Source: Amaurobius ferox
Lineage: Eukaryota; Arthropoda; Arachnida; Araneae; Amaurobiidae
Length of the DNA stretch: 64,000 nucleotides
Direction: 5' to 3'
Assembly (NCBI GenBank): GCA_951213105.1
Contig: OX578153.1
Location: 51,617,020-51,681,019 of the forward strand
Made by a program: the position numbers and the translations under genes. Within the stretch, counting starts at the first letter, position 1. Every line of letters begins with the position of its first letter. The notes under the pieces were generated by a model. That model saw nothing but the letters and a program-made list of their open reading frames with translations, had not been told where the DNA came from and ran no database searches. Of the stretch, positions 37,595-49,690 are shown one piece after another.

Positions 37595-39734
37595 AATGTC
37601 CAGATGGAAGACAACAGGATTTTACTCTCCTGCAACAGAAATTTGAAAACTTTCATATTTTACGGAGTTATCATCCACAGTCCCGATGGAGTTATCATCC
37701 TGAGACACGATGGACTGGATTTTGCTGGATCATTGTAAGTAAATTCCTACTAAGAATGTATATATATTACTATTCACATGTACCATTACACGTGATCTCC
37801 ATTTAAAGCTTGTTTCAGATACAACAAAAAGTTTTTGACTGCCCTTCAAAGACTTGTTGGACGTCGTAGACTTCTCTACACTGCATATTCCGACAATGCG
37901 ATAACTTTCCAAGCAGCAAACAAAGAATTGATATGCGTTTGGAACGCGCTTTTGGCAACTCAAATACTTCAGTTTTACGCCCATCATGGGATGTCTTGGA
38001 AATTCATTGCACCATGAGCAGCTTAGTAGTGGGAAGGATGGTGAGAACGAATGGTAGGAACAACCACAGCAAATCACTTAACTACTTACAGGGGATAAAC
38101 TTATTACAGTACTAGAGGGTATTGAAGCTAATGTCCAGATGGAAGACAACAGGATTTTACTCTCCTGCAACAGAAATTTGAAAACTTTCATATTTTACGG
38201 AGTTATCATCCACAGTCCCGATGGAGTTATCATCCTGAGACACGATGGACTGGATTTTGCTGGATCATTGTAAGTAAATTCCTACTAAGAATGTATATAT
38301 ATTACTATTCACATGTACCATTACACGTGATCTCCATTTAAAGCTTGTTTCAGATACAACAAAAAGTTTTTGACTGCCCTTCAAAGACTTGTTGGACGTC
38401 GTAGACTTCTCTACACTGCATATTCCGACAATGCGATAACTTTCCAAGCAGCAAACAAAGAATTGATATGCGTTTGGAACGCGCTTTTGGCAACTCAAAT
38501 ACTTCAGTTTTACGCCCATCATGGGATGTCTTGGAAATTCATTGCACCATGAGCAGCTTAGTAGTGGGAAGGATGGTGAGAACGAATGGTAGGAACAACC
38601 ACAGCAAATCACTTAACTACTTACAGGGGATAAACTTATTACAGTACTAGAGGGTATTGAAGCTAATGTCCAGATGGAAGACAACAGGATTTTACTCTCC
38701 TGCAACAGAAATTTGAAAACTTTCATATTTTACGGAGTTATCATCCACAGTCCCGATGGAGTTATCATCCTGAGACACGATGGACTGGATTTTGCTGGAT
38801 CATTGTAAGTAAATTCCTACTAAGAATGTATATATATTACTATTCACATGTACCATTACACGTGATCTCCATTTAAAGCTTGTTTCAGATACAACAAAAA
38901 GTTTTTGACTGCCCTTCAAAGACTTGTTGGACGTCGTAGACTTCTCTACACTGCATATTCCGACAATGCGATAACTTTCCAAGCAGCAAACAAAGAATTG
39001 ATATGCGTTTGGAACGCGCTTTTGGCAACTCAAATACTTCAGTTTTACGCCCATCATGGGATGTCTTGGAAATTCATTGCACCATGAGCAGCTTAGTAGT
39101 GGGAAGGATGGTGAGAACGAATGGTAGGAACAACCACAGCAAATCACTTAACTACTTACAGGGGATAAACTTATTACAGTACTAGAGGGTATTGAAGCTA
39201 ATGTCCAGATGGAAGACAACAGGATTTTACTCTCCTGCAACAGAAATTTGAAAACTTTCATATTTTACGGAGTTATCATCCACAGTCCCGATGGAGTTAT
39301 CATCCTGAGACACGATGGACTGGATTTTGCTGGATCATTGTAAGTAAATTCCTACTAAGAATGTATATATATTACTATTCACATGTACCATTACACGTGA
39401 TCTCCATTTAAAGCTTGTTTCAGATACAACAAAAAGTTTTTGACTGCCCTTCAAAGACTTGTTGGACGTCGTAGACTTCTCTACACTGCATATTCCGACA
39501 ATGCGATAACTTTCCAAGCAGCAAACAAAGAATTGATATGCGTTTGGAACGCGCTTTTGGCAACTCAAATACTTCAGTTTTACGCCCATCATGGGATGTC
39601 TTGGAAATTCATTGCACCATGAGCAGCTTAGTAGTGGGAAGGATGGTGAGAACGAATGGTAGGAACAACCACAGCAAATCACTTAACTACTTACAGGGGA
39701 TAAACTTATTACAGTACTAGAGGGTATTGAAGCT
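37595..39734 (+). repeat. 535-bp tandem array, four near-identical units of BEL/Pao integrase
   Basis: Units are 37595-38129, 38130-38664, 38665-39199 and 39200-39734, with no difference noticed between them by eye. Each unit encodes part of a BEL/Pao integrase core: LDFAGSL (first catalytic D, followed by a stop), then after a frame change YILLFTCTITRDLHLKLV, and YSDNAITFQAANKEL (second D). All four share a one-base deletion relative to unit 5, in caaatacttcag. The retrotransposon fragment is therefore dead and was amplified after it died. The identical open frames in each unit are pieces of this integrase. Confidence 0.93.
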
Positions 39735-41340
39735 AATGTCCAGATGGAAGACAACAGGATTTTACTCTCCTGCAACAGAAATTTGAAAACTTTCATATTT
39801 TACGGAGTTATCATCCACAGTCCCGATGGAGTTATCATCCTGAGACACGATGGACTGGATTTTGCTGGATCATTGTAAGTAAATTCCTACTAAGAATGTA
39901 TATATATTACTATTCACATGTACCATTACACGTGATCTCCATTTAAAGCTTGTTTCAGATACAACAAAAAGTTTTTGACTGCCCTTCAAAGACTTGTTGG
40001 ACGTCGTAGACTTCTCTACACTGCATATTCCGACAATGCGATAACTTTCCAAGCAGCAAACAAAGAATTGATATGCGTTTGGAACACGCTTTTGGCAACT
40101 CAAATAACTTCAGTTTTACGCCCATCATGGAATGTCTTGGAAATTCATTGCGCCATGAGCAGCTTCGATGAAATTCGTGGTAGAGTTACAGCTGCTAACC
40201 GATGTTTTTTCGGCCTTAAAAGGCACTTAAAGTCTGACTTCATCAGAAGAAAAACGAAGATTATAATCTAAAAAAGTTAAATCAGACCCATTCTTACCTA
40301 CTCTGCTGAGACTTGGGCAATGACAGAAAAAGTTAAAGATATCCTTTCTGTTTTTGAGAGAAAAATCTTGAGAGGTATTTTTGGTGGCTTAAATTGTAAC
40401 AACATCTGGAGAAGAAGAACTAACTCTGAACTGTAACTAACTCTGAACTAACTCTGAAGTCTTTTAATGAACCAGATATAGTCAATTACATCACGATTCA
40501 GAGAATTAAATGGGTGGGTCACCTGTGCAGGATGGCCGAAAGCCGTACAACAAAAAAGATCTTTTCGGCCAGACCATTCGGCACCCGTAAAAGAGGAAGA
40601 CCTAAACTCAGATGGTTTGACTGTGTGGAAAAGGACTTTAAAATTTAAAAAGTTTTGAACTGGAGGTCTTTGGCCAGGGATAGGGGAGCCTGGAGTTCTA
40701 TACTGCGGAAGGCAAGGGCCCATCCTGTGCTGTCAGGCCACTGAAGAAGATGAGCAGCTTGGTGGGAAGGATGGTGAGAACGAATGGTGGGAACAACCAC
40801 AACAAATCACTTGACTACTTACAGGGGATAAACTCATTACAGTATTAGAGGGTATTGAAGCTACGTTACTTACAGATGATCTACTTGCAGAGCTCTACTT
40901 ACAAAGGATCAACTCGCTACAGTACTAGTGGGTGTTGAAACTGCGCTACTTACAGAGGATCCACTTCCAGAGCTCTACTGACAGAGGATCAACTCGTTGC
41001 AGTACTAGTGTGTACTGAAGCTACGCTAAATAGCCATCTATTAACATAAGAAATCGGTGTAGGTAATACGATTTTGACTCCTAATATTTTCCTCACCGGA
41101 AAGACATTGGCATCTGTGCCATCAGGATCTAAACCTAACAATATCAAATTCACGCGCCTATGGGAGATAAAGCAAGATCTGATTAATGTTGTCTGGCGAA
41201 AATGAACCCAAGAATACTTACTTGACTTAAGAACATTCCTCGAATTTGGTAATGCAGCTGGAACGTGAATGATACGGGTCAATGATATTGTGTTACTCCA
41301 AGATGAAGAGTTACCCCACGACATGTAGAACACAGCCCGA
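39735..41340 (+). pseudogene. BEL/Pao integrase, fifth unit plus C-terminal part, interrupted by a LINE
   Basis: Integrase of an LTR retrotransposon, which would insert the cDNA. Unit 5 (39735-40165) has the same core as the upstream units but keeps the base they lack (caaataacttcag), so ITSVLRPSWNVLEIHCAM stays in frame. A LINE fragment splits it at 40166-40749. The reading resumes at 40750 with a decayed WWEGW-like segment. A short duplication of ~80 bp follows at about 40865-41020, then LTPNIFLTGK (near 41070) and RLWEIKQDLINVVWRKWTQEY (near 41155) with VNDIVLLQDEELPHD (near 41290). This order matches the C-terminal region of BEL/Pao integrases. Several stops and frameshifts are present; no LTR is seen nearby. 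Confidence 0.88.
40166..40749 (+). mobile_element. 5'-truncated LINE, C-terminal RT region
   Basis: A non-LTR retrotransposon fragment with an 11-bp target duplication, atgagcagctt (40155-40165 and 40750-40760). Readable pieces in order are LIRPILTYSAETWAMTEK, FERKILRGIFG, NNIWRRRTNSEL, QRIKWVGHLCRMAESR and KRGRPKLRWFD, ending SGH and a stop at about 40742. The insertion ends almost at the stop codon, with only agaag after it. A near-absent 3' UTR is typical of RTE-like LINEs, but I would not assign the clade firmly. A short internal duplication (ctctgaactaa) and frame breaks show that it is dead. Confidence 0.9.
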
Positions 41341-41344
41341 ATAG

Positions 41345-42109
41345 AAAAACTTATTTAAGGATTGGATAATAGGGTTCATACCTGCATTTTAAGGACAAAA
41401 AACAATAAGTAAATTTGTAGTCCAGTACAACTGATCATACCATTGGAGGTTAATCAGAGTGGGGAGGATATCACGGACAACGATGTATTCGCAGCGTATG
41501 GTTTTCTATATGGTAAAGAAATTTAATACTTGAAGTAGTGGAATAAAGTGAATTACAAATGATTTTACGATGTTTATAATTTCGAATAAGTCAGTTAATT
41601 GACTACGATTGTCTCAAGGGCAGGCTGATAGTTCTTTGCTTTTGTGAAGGCCACATATAGTTCTGTTTTGGCCTGAAAAAGGGGGTTTATAATGTCCTCG
41701 AAACAATTATAGTCCCCTTGACTTATAACTGCTTTTTACAAGGACGTTGTGTATATTCTAGTCTTTACGATTTTACTTCAACGAAAATAGTAAAAAGACA
41801 TGGTATTATTCTCACAACCAGAATTTACTTCATTGTATTATTCAAACACATTTCACTTGTACATTTTTCAAAAGATTTGTATAGTGTGCAAAATAGTTAC
41901 AATTTTAAAGTAAAATATTATTGTGTACCGTATATATTTTGAAGAATATGATCATTTTCGATTGATTTTACTGATAGTTTGACCTGATAAAGAACTCTTT
42001 GATACCCTTGAAATAATTATAGTCACCTAGTTGCTATACTTCTTCCGACGAGCAGCAACAAATGCATTCATATTTTTTGTAGTACTTTACAATTGAATAG
42101 CGTTGCATG
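41345..42109. other. AT-rich spacer
   Basis: Two similar words (atagtccccttgac and atagtcacctagttg, near 41710 and 42020) hint at an old duplication. No gene was recognised. Confidence 0.35.
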
Positions 42110-42825
42110 TTTTCTATTAGTTATTTTAACGTCCTATACTAGTATATGACGAATTCATGTCCCCATCTGGGTGTAAATCCAATAATTCTCATTTCGCAGG
42201 TGGGCGCTCTGTCCATTGAACTACTAAGACAATATAATTTCCTTCTATAGTCATCGTAGATACTACAAGTAAAAGAATTTACTATTGTCAGTAAGATGTT
42301 GTATACCAATGGAAGCAATAAATACTATTTTAAAACATGGACAGATAAAATTAGGACATTTTATCTATTAAGCAAATGACACTGTATTTTTTTCAATGGT
42401 TAAAGTGAAAGCTATAAGTAATAGAAAGCATTAGTACCAGTAGGAAGTATGCCAGTATTAACTATAAATAATAATCTAGACCGTGAGCACATAAAAATCC
42501 AGGTGCTCTATCCATTGAGCTATTAAGACAAGAGTATTTAATTCTCTAGTTAATGTGGTTACTAAAAGTGACAAAGCATACTAGTAACAGTGTAATTGTA
42601 TAAGCTGAATATCGATATAAACTATAAATTATAATTTAGAACAAAGACATAAAAATCTAGACGCCAAATCTATTGAGCTACAGTGACACTAGTATTTTTC
42701 TCTATTTTTAATATATATGTTACAAGTAACAGAAAATACTAGTAGCAATAAGAAACTGCAAATCATTATTAACAAAACATAATAATTTAGATCATGGGTA
42801 CAAAATCCAAAAATATTACCTATTG
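42110..42825 (-). repeat. ~150-bp tandem array with a tRNA-like motif, left part
   Basis: The anchor ctatccattgagctattaag recurs near 42209, 42362, 42508, 42663 and 42820 (period ~150 bp). Read on the minus strand the first unit contains tagttcaatggacagagcgc, close to a tRNA A-box region. The other units have drifted. The array resumes after the Penelope pair, near 45160. Confidence 0.65.
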
Positions 42826-44175
42826 AAGCATAAATTAAAAATAAGAAGGACATTTAATCAAATAAAACCATCCTATAAGACGGACAAATATTAAAAGTTC
42901 AAAGCGCTTTCGGGCATCACCATATCCTTCCTCAGTGGTTATATGAAAAATTACCGTGGAAACAAGCTTATATATAGACCAAATCGGCAGGCAAAATTTG
43001 CATAAATCAGCTACGGAATAATGACAATTAAGCGGTATTATAAACAAGTTATTAAAGATTAAACAATTACAAAATTACAATAAAAAGTGTTATAAATGGG
43101 AGATTTAAAATTTAAACACGTATTAAATACAAATACAAAAGAAAAGACAATGAAACATACCCAAATTTCAACCAAGCATAAATTACATTAAAATGAAACG
43201 TCACAGATAACTGTGTAGAGGTTTGATACGCATAGAGTCAAGAACGAGTCGCCAAGCGTAACTTAAAAATTGCACAGGATCAAAATTACAAATGGAATCA
43301 CGGTACATATAAATAAACAGGGATTCATAAAGAAGAATATTACGAGGGTTATTGCAACGAATTAAAAGAAAAGTTTTTTTCAAAAAAGGATTGAAAATTA
43401 TCATTAACAACACAAGAGTCGTAGAAAATTTACCATTCTTGAAGTCACGAGCAGGTTCAACTAAACGGATACCAACAGTACGTTTAGTACAATCGATATA
43501 AACTTGTAGTCATTATCAGGAGTTAAAAGGAGTACAACTTACACCCCAGCATGGCTTTTAAAGTTATCTATATCCCTAAACTTATCCGTACGAATGCGAT
43601 TGAATAAGGTAATAATATTCGAGTGAGCAAGTTTAAATTTAAATTCAGGGCAAAATTGAATGAGGAGACGGAAAATCTTCGGATGTTATGGAAGACCAGA
43701 TTTATACGGCAGAAGGGCAACAACAGCAATAAGTTCAATACTAGGGTGAATAAATTTACGGAGAATATGAGCGAAAATTTTGTAAATAAACTCCAAGGCA
43801 CAAGTGGCTTCATGCCCAAGATTAAAAATAAAATTAATTTCATGAGTTAAAGCCGGAATAGAACAGCAAACGTTAAAAGCACGATTAGAATTAGCGTTAA
43901 AGGAAGCGTTTTTAGAGAATATAGGATGAGATGAATTAGCAGGGATACAAGAATTAGTAAAAGTGGGTTTACGAAAAATAGAGGTATGAAAACCAATTGA
44001 GTTAAGGGAAACAAGAACATCCAAAAACGGCAAAGAAAAATTGGATTCATGCTTAACGGTAAAATTAAAAAGGGGGAAAAATTATCAACTTTATCCAAAA
44101 GATTAAGGAGATCATTTACATCATGATCCCAAATAATAAACACATCGTCAACATAGCTGCACCAATATCTATTAA
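42826..44175 (-). pseudogene. Penelope-like element, minus-strand copy (RT and GIY-YIG)
   Basis: A fragment of a Penelope-like retroelement pol, whose RT is linked to a GIY-YIG endonuclease. On the minus strand the RT catalytic motif SYVDDVFIIWDHDVNDLL lies near 44165-44110. It continues through SNFSLPFLDVLVSLNSIGF and FRKPTFTNSCIPANSSHP (44050-43920), to LIHEINFIFNLGH-like sequence near 43830. After further frame breaks the start of the endonuclease appears (KSHAGV, then TKRTVGIRL, near 43560-43460). A non-coding 3' part runs to about 42826. Frameshifts and stops make it non-functional. The 5' half of RT is missing: the reading stops at a 42-bp minisatellite. Confidence 0.85.
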
Positions 44176-44375
44176 TTTTACCATTGAGTATGAATCCAAA
44201 TTTTCCTTGTCTATTAATTTTACCATTGAGCATGAGTTCAATTTTTCTATGTCTATTAATTTTACCCCTGAGCATGAGTCCAATTTTTCTTTGTCTATTA
44301 ATTTTACCTTTGAGCATGAGTCCAATTTTTCTTTATCTATTAATTTTGCTGTTGAGCATAAGTCCAATTTTTAGC
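44163..44375. repeat. 42-bp minisatellite at the Penelope junction
   Basis: About five imperfect units of ctattaattttaccattgag plus a 22-base remainder. It lies exactly where the two oppositely oriented Penelope fragments meet, and the open frames read through it on both strands are repetitive. Confidence 0.9.
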
Positions 44376-45122
44376 TTATTTAATCCTCTACCTTATTTAA
44401 TCGCATTCGTACGGATAAATTAAGGGATAGAGAAAACTTTAAAAGCCATGTTGGGGTGTACATTGTACTCCTTTTAACTCCTGATAAGAACTATAAGTTT
44501 TATATTGGTAGTACTAAACGTACTGTTGGTATCCGTTTAGCTGAACATGCTCGGGACGTCAGGAATGGTAAACTTTCTACGACACTTGCTCGTAATATTC
44601 TTCTTTATGAATCCATGTTTATTTATATGCACCGTGATTCCATTTGTAATTTTGATCCTTTGTAAATTTTAAGTTACGCTTGGCGACTCGTTTTCAACTC
44701 TATGCTTGTCAAACCTCTACACAGTTATCTGTGACGTTTCATTTTAATGTAATTTATGCTTCGGTGAAATTTGGGCCTGTGTTAATGTCTTTTATTTTGT
44801 ATTTGTATTTAATAATTGTTTAAATTTTAAATCTCCCGTTTATAACACTTTTTATTGTAATTTTGTAATTGTTTAATATTTAATAGCTTGTTTATAATAC
44901 CATTTAATTATCATTATTTCTTAACTGATTTATGCAACTTTTGTCTGCCGATTTGGTCTATATATAAGCTTGTTGTCACGGTAATTTTTCATATAACCAC
45001 TTATGAAGGACATGGTGATGCCCGAAAGAGCTCTGGTCTTTCAATATTTGTACGTCTTATAGGATGGTTTTATTTGATTACATGACCTTTTATCTATGAT
45101 TTGTGGCTTTAATTTATGCTTA
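44376..45122 (+). pseudogene. Penelope-like element, plus-strand copy (GIY-YIG endonuclease)
   Basis: It encodes the endonuclease end of a Penelope-like pol, which would nick target DNA for reverse transcription. Visible motifs are FNRIRTDKLRDRENFKSHVG (near 44395-44452), then GVYIVLL (GIY), KFYIGSTKRTVGIRLAEH (YIG plus the conserved R and the H-containing segment) and a C-terminal FDPL before a stop at 44663. The endonuclease frame is open from 44456, in better condition than the minus-strand copy. The 3' non-coding part aligns with the reverse complement of 42826-43200 and ends at ttaatttatgctt (near 45122). No RT is present. Confidence 0.85.
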
Positions 45123-45320
45123 AATATTGCAGTAGACGTGATACCACTTTAACTTTTATCTGTTGAGTTACTAAGATAATAATCTATTCTGCTGTAGTTA
45201 ATGTGGATGCTACAAGTAACAGAAAAACAAGCATAACAAGTTCTATACATATACAAACTATATATAATACTTTAGAGCATGCACAAATAAATATTTGGAT
45301 ATTAAATTTAGAATTCTATT
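45123..45320 (-). repeat. ~150-bp tandem array, right part
   Basis: The anchor atctgttgagttactaagat (near 45161), followed by 'gtagttaatgtggatgctac' and 'aagtaacag' words, matches the units at 42110-42825. The Penelope pair therefore sits within the array. Confidence 0.6.
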
Positions 45321-45324
45321 TCGA

Positions 45325-46920
45325 AAATATTCCCCATTTCCGCTTAAAAAGCAATCCAGTGACATATTTATCCGCAGTGTTTTCCAGAAATAATTCTTGG
45401 TAATTAAAACAAAGCATGACTGTAACGCCCTGATGAAATTGTATCCACTGGCTAGAGAGCTTAAAAAGAAAATAAATAAACATTGACCTTGATACGAGCC
45501 CATAGGTCAACTAATTCCGCACAATTTCTGAGACGCTATAATGAGAGAAAAGACCTAAGGATGGTATTTTTGAAGATCTTGCTGTGGTTTCAGATGATTC
45601 ACTTCACGGAAAGGAACGATTAGTGATTAATCCTTAAGGGTTGCTATTTATTCTACGAAAGGGAAAAGAAAACATGCAGAAGACAGATCTGGGTTTTTGA
45701 TAAGAATTCCTTATTCATGCTTTCTGAAGTTACCATTTGGATGAGTTGAATAAATATGTTACTTCGAAACTGAGATATTTATTTGGCCTAATTAATCTTG
45801 CTAAATCTTGCGCTCGGAGCTCCGTATATGTAAAAGTCACGTTATCATGAATATGCAGGAAACAGATAAGAATTAACTAAAGAAACTTATGGTGTTGTTC
45901 TTACAAGGAGGTTAAAATACCAATATTTCAATTTTGGTATTAAAAGCCGATAATATTTTCTCTGAAAGAACTGTGGGACTGTTGTTCTGTACACATGTCT
46001 TCAAGTCCATGGTCTTCCGAGGTCATGTACTTCTGTTCTGTAGACACGTCTTTACTTCAAGTTCTTTAGCACCAGTAACATTAATGTTAAAACGTCAATA
46101 TCTCAATTTTAGTACAAGCTCCATGATTGGCAAGGTATGTACAGTGTCTTTGGACCTCAGTATCCTCAATTTAGAATAATCGTTGTATGACATCGGTTGA
46201 GTGATCCATAGTTTACACTTTGAAATTGCAGAGATAGGTACAAAAGTAATGAGCATTTAAGTTAAATTAATTAAATAAATGAAAGTTAACCGTCAAGAAT
46301 AAAAAATTAGGAGGAAGGATTTGAACAAAGCCAAAATTCTAAAAAAATTAAAGAAAAATCTTGGAGATAGAGAAATTCAGAAATTTAAAATGTAAGATAT
46401 TTTAAAAGGATATGAAATTCTTTACAATTATTAATTAAGGACTGACATGGTTTTTTTCCTGTTTTACGGGGAGCCTTGTAGTCACAATCCAGAAGGGTGT
46501 ACATGAGTTCATCAGGAAAAGTAAGGATGCTGTTACAAAATTTGACAGCATCTTTTATGACATAAGTTTGGATGATAGTGATGTTAAAATCCTTCGTGAG
46601 TGTGGAGTGTCTTAGAACGTTACTAATAGATCTCAGAATATTTCAATTTTAAGATATAATTGAAGTTTATTATGTTTAATTTGAAAGAGTCTCTGTGGCT
46701 TAAATTCACATAACCCATAATTAAATGGAATTTATAACGTTAATAATCTGGTTGGCAGTGCAGCAATCGGAATCCGTTGGAAGATTTTGTGTTTTTTTAG
46801 CGTTCCACAGTGCTAACATAACCGAAAACTGTACTGGAAATAAGGAAACCTACTAAAGTGCCAAAATTTTAATGACCTCTGTGTGGATCGATAAAGTCAG
46901 CCATACCACGCAATCTGTAA
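45325..46920. other. AT-rich stretch, no gene recognised
   Basis: A short local duplication is visible (ttctgtacacatgtcttc and ttctgtagacacgtcttta, near 45985 and 46035). Open frames lack recognisable domains. Confidence 0.35.
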
Positions 46921-47405
46921 GAAGATTGCGTCCAGACTACACCAGGCTGCCATGCAAAAGATCATAGTAATAAAACTCGGTTAGAGAGTGGAAAATAGCT
47001 CTTGCTTGATAACTTATAGGACCTACTGGTCACTGGCCAGTAATCAAAATTCTTAATCTGCAGTTTTATTTAGTGTTAGACTATACTTAAAGGCCTTACA
47101 AATATCAATAATTTTAATAGAAAAACAGGATGAATACTGATGAAAATGATTATTAAGCTTAATATTATTGAGAGAAGGATGAATATAAAGTAAACTTAAT
47201 AATATATAAGCATTATAGTTAAGATCAGTAGAATTACTTCTGTCAATCAGTTTGAGTGACATATTTAAAAAAGTATACCGTCCCAGGAATAAATCAAAAA
47301 GGTGATAAAATGCGCGTAAATGCAGATTGCGCCCAGACTGCCCTAGGCTGACATGCACAAGATCATAGTAATGAATCCCGGTTATCGAGGGGGCTTTCCC
47401 ATAAC
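46921..47405. repeat. Duplicated ~80-bp block
   Basis: 46923-47000 and 47325-47400 share agattgcgyccagactrc, a 'gctgmcatgca' word and aagatcatagtaatraa in the same order. The minus-strand open frame (47053-47445) covers the second copy and has no recognised domain. Confidence 0.6.
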
Positions 47406-47409
47406 TAGA

Positions 47410-48280
47410 TATCTCACTCAGTGTAACAATCATGGATGTTTTCATGGGCTCGGGTCTGGCCCACGGGCGAAACCTCGTTCCAGCTCACGAACTGTTTCGA
47501 ATCATATTTCTAATAGAAACTATCGGTGAGTTTGAAAACTTCGATCCGGTCAAGTCCGAGATTAAAGGGATTTATGTTTTGGCAAGTTTCAATTGAATAT
47601 TAACACAAAATGTATAAAAAAAATATTATAAAATTCAGTAATGCAGAGTTGAAAAGTTTGATAAAAGTTTTTGTTTTATATTCTGAAAGCGTAGATAGTT
47701 TCGATTTATTATTTTAGATATATCTGTAAAAAGAAAAGAAAACAGTTCTAATCAGAGCGGGTCAAGATTAGGATTTTCGAGAAGGTTTCGGAGCATCAGA
47801 TTTAAGGTCGTAAAATATCTTCTAGGTCGACCGGGTTGGCATCAGACTGTTGCTGCTAATTTGGGCCGTACAAAAATAAAACACCGATTTCACGCGTATC
47901 AAAGCTCTCTAGATCAATATAGTCGATAAATTATACTGGTAAGTAACAAAAACTGTTATGTACTGCAATTTTGAGAATCTCTGTTGCGACCAACGATATT
48001 AGTCGTACCAGTTTAATTTATTTTCGCCAAGAAAGTTTACAACCTTCACCGATATCACAGGGTTGGAGGAAATGATGTTGTGTTAATTTAATAATATCCT
48101 TGGAGAGGTGCGATAAATGCGATAAAATAATGCGATATTATGTTAAAACGCAAATAGTTTTATACAGATCATCTGAATGGCATAAGTGAAATGAGTGGTT
48201 TAGTATATATTAATAGATAACCAGTGCTGTGATTTAATATATGTCCAAATTTCAATAGTAGTCCAAAATATATTGGTCTT
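47410..48280. other. AT-rich spacer
   Basis: Nothing recognised. Confidence 0.35.
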
Positions 48281-48282
48281 TA

Positions 48283-49326
48283 AAAAAAAAATCTGATGTG
48301 GGCAACACATGACTTTCCTTATATAATGAAATGAATTTACTACTTTTACAGTAAAATAAATAGGTTTTTCTTCTAGTAGATACTAATATCCTTTCCAAGA
48401 TATTGACTTTTCGACAATTAGTCGTCATTTTCATTGATTATCGTCATTTTTATCCATTTGGCGAGATTTTCGTTAATTTGGCAACATTTCAAAAAGTCGC
48501 CAAGTTGGCGACATTCCGCCAATTTTGTCGCCAAAATCTCGCCAAGCGTTATGGACAAAGAAATAAGTTATATATATATATATATATATATATATAACTT
48601 ATTAGATATTGAATTTTCGACATATATTATATTACTATTATTATATATTTATATATTATATAACTTATTAGATATTGAATTTTCCACAATTAGTCGTCAT
48701 TTTCATTGATTTAGCGTCATTTTTATCCATTTGGCGAAATTTTCGTTAATTTGGCAACATTTCAAAAAGTCGCCAAGTTGGCGACATTCCGCCAATTTCG
48801 TCGCCAAAATCTCGCCAAGCGTTATGAACGAAGAAATAAGTTACTCTTACAGCAGATAAATTGGCGTTCAAATGCAAATGTGTTACTCAAAGTATCTTTT
48901 TTCATGAATGGAACGAGCTAGATCCACGAGAATGATGTCACCCAATTTATCGCATGATATTATATATGAAAAGTGAACCTGTTTCTCAATAGGAAATATT
49001 TTTTTTCTATTTTATTTGACTTTTTGATAATTTTTTTGAAAAATGTGCAATATCTCGAGAACGGTTCATGTTAGCGTTCTAAAATTTATGTCAATCGTTT
49101 TCTAATGAAAAATTACATAAGGAATGTCTATTCACGTAACTTTATTATTGGTTTTGATTTTTTGACGATTTTTTCAAAATTTCATTCGAAAATTTAGGGG
49201 GGTTCTGAACATTCGATTGCGTATAAAAACAATAGGCTTCCAGTGTTTACAGATTGTGATTTTTGTACCAAATTTGGTTCGAATCGGTCCATTCGTTCGT
49301 CAGTTATCGTCTCCACAGACCCACTG

Positions 49327-49362
<36 letters not shown>

Positions 49363-49506
49363 TTTCACACACACAGACATCACTTCAAAAATGTTTGATT
49401 CGTGATCAGGGATGCTTGAAACGTGCTCTCCCGTCGAAAACTCGAATTCGAATTTTCGACCCCGTCACAATACTTTCCTTATTCATTATGTATATAAGGA
49501 AAGTAA
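48283..49506 (+). mobile_element. Repeat family D, copy 4, with internal duplication
   Basis: It opens atctgatgtgggcaacacat and ends with the hairpin arm tataaggaaagtaat. An internal block (gacaattagtcgtcatttt to the cgccaagcgttatg word) is present twice, at 48412-48560 and 48685-48832. Between the copies are (TA)n runs and a local cttattagatattgaattt duplication. A (CA)n tract lies at 49329-49360. Confidence 0.85.
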
Positions 49507-49690
49507 TAAAAATATTTAATTTTATCCCAAAAATTAAAATGTATAACAATTTATTCCCGCTACATAGAAAATTGTTTACAGATAAATCTTTGAATTAATT
49601 ATTCCTATAATATTGCTTTAAATACTGGAAGCAACCAATAATATGCAATCTAAAATGTACCACCCATTTATCAAATTTATTACTTTTCAC

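Noticed and set aside
37735..37825. Apparent intron in each 535-bp unit (GTAAGT donor ... TTTCAG acceptor)
   Set aside because: The supposed intron translates in frame as YILLFTCTITRDLHLKLV, a conserved BEL/Pao integrase segment, so it is coding sequence.
37730..39682. Identical 115-aa minus-strand and 60-aa plus-strand open frames repeated four times
   Set aside because: They are copies and antisense shadows of the duplicated integrase fragment, not a gene family.
44116..44423. Repetitive open frames on both strands with ~14-residue repeats
   Set aside because: They are direct translations of the 42-bp minisatellite at the Penelope junction.
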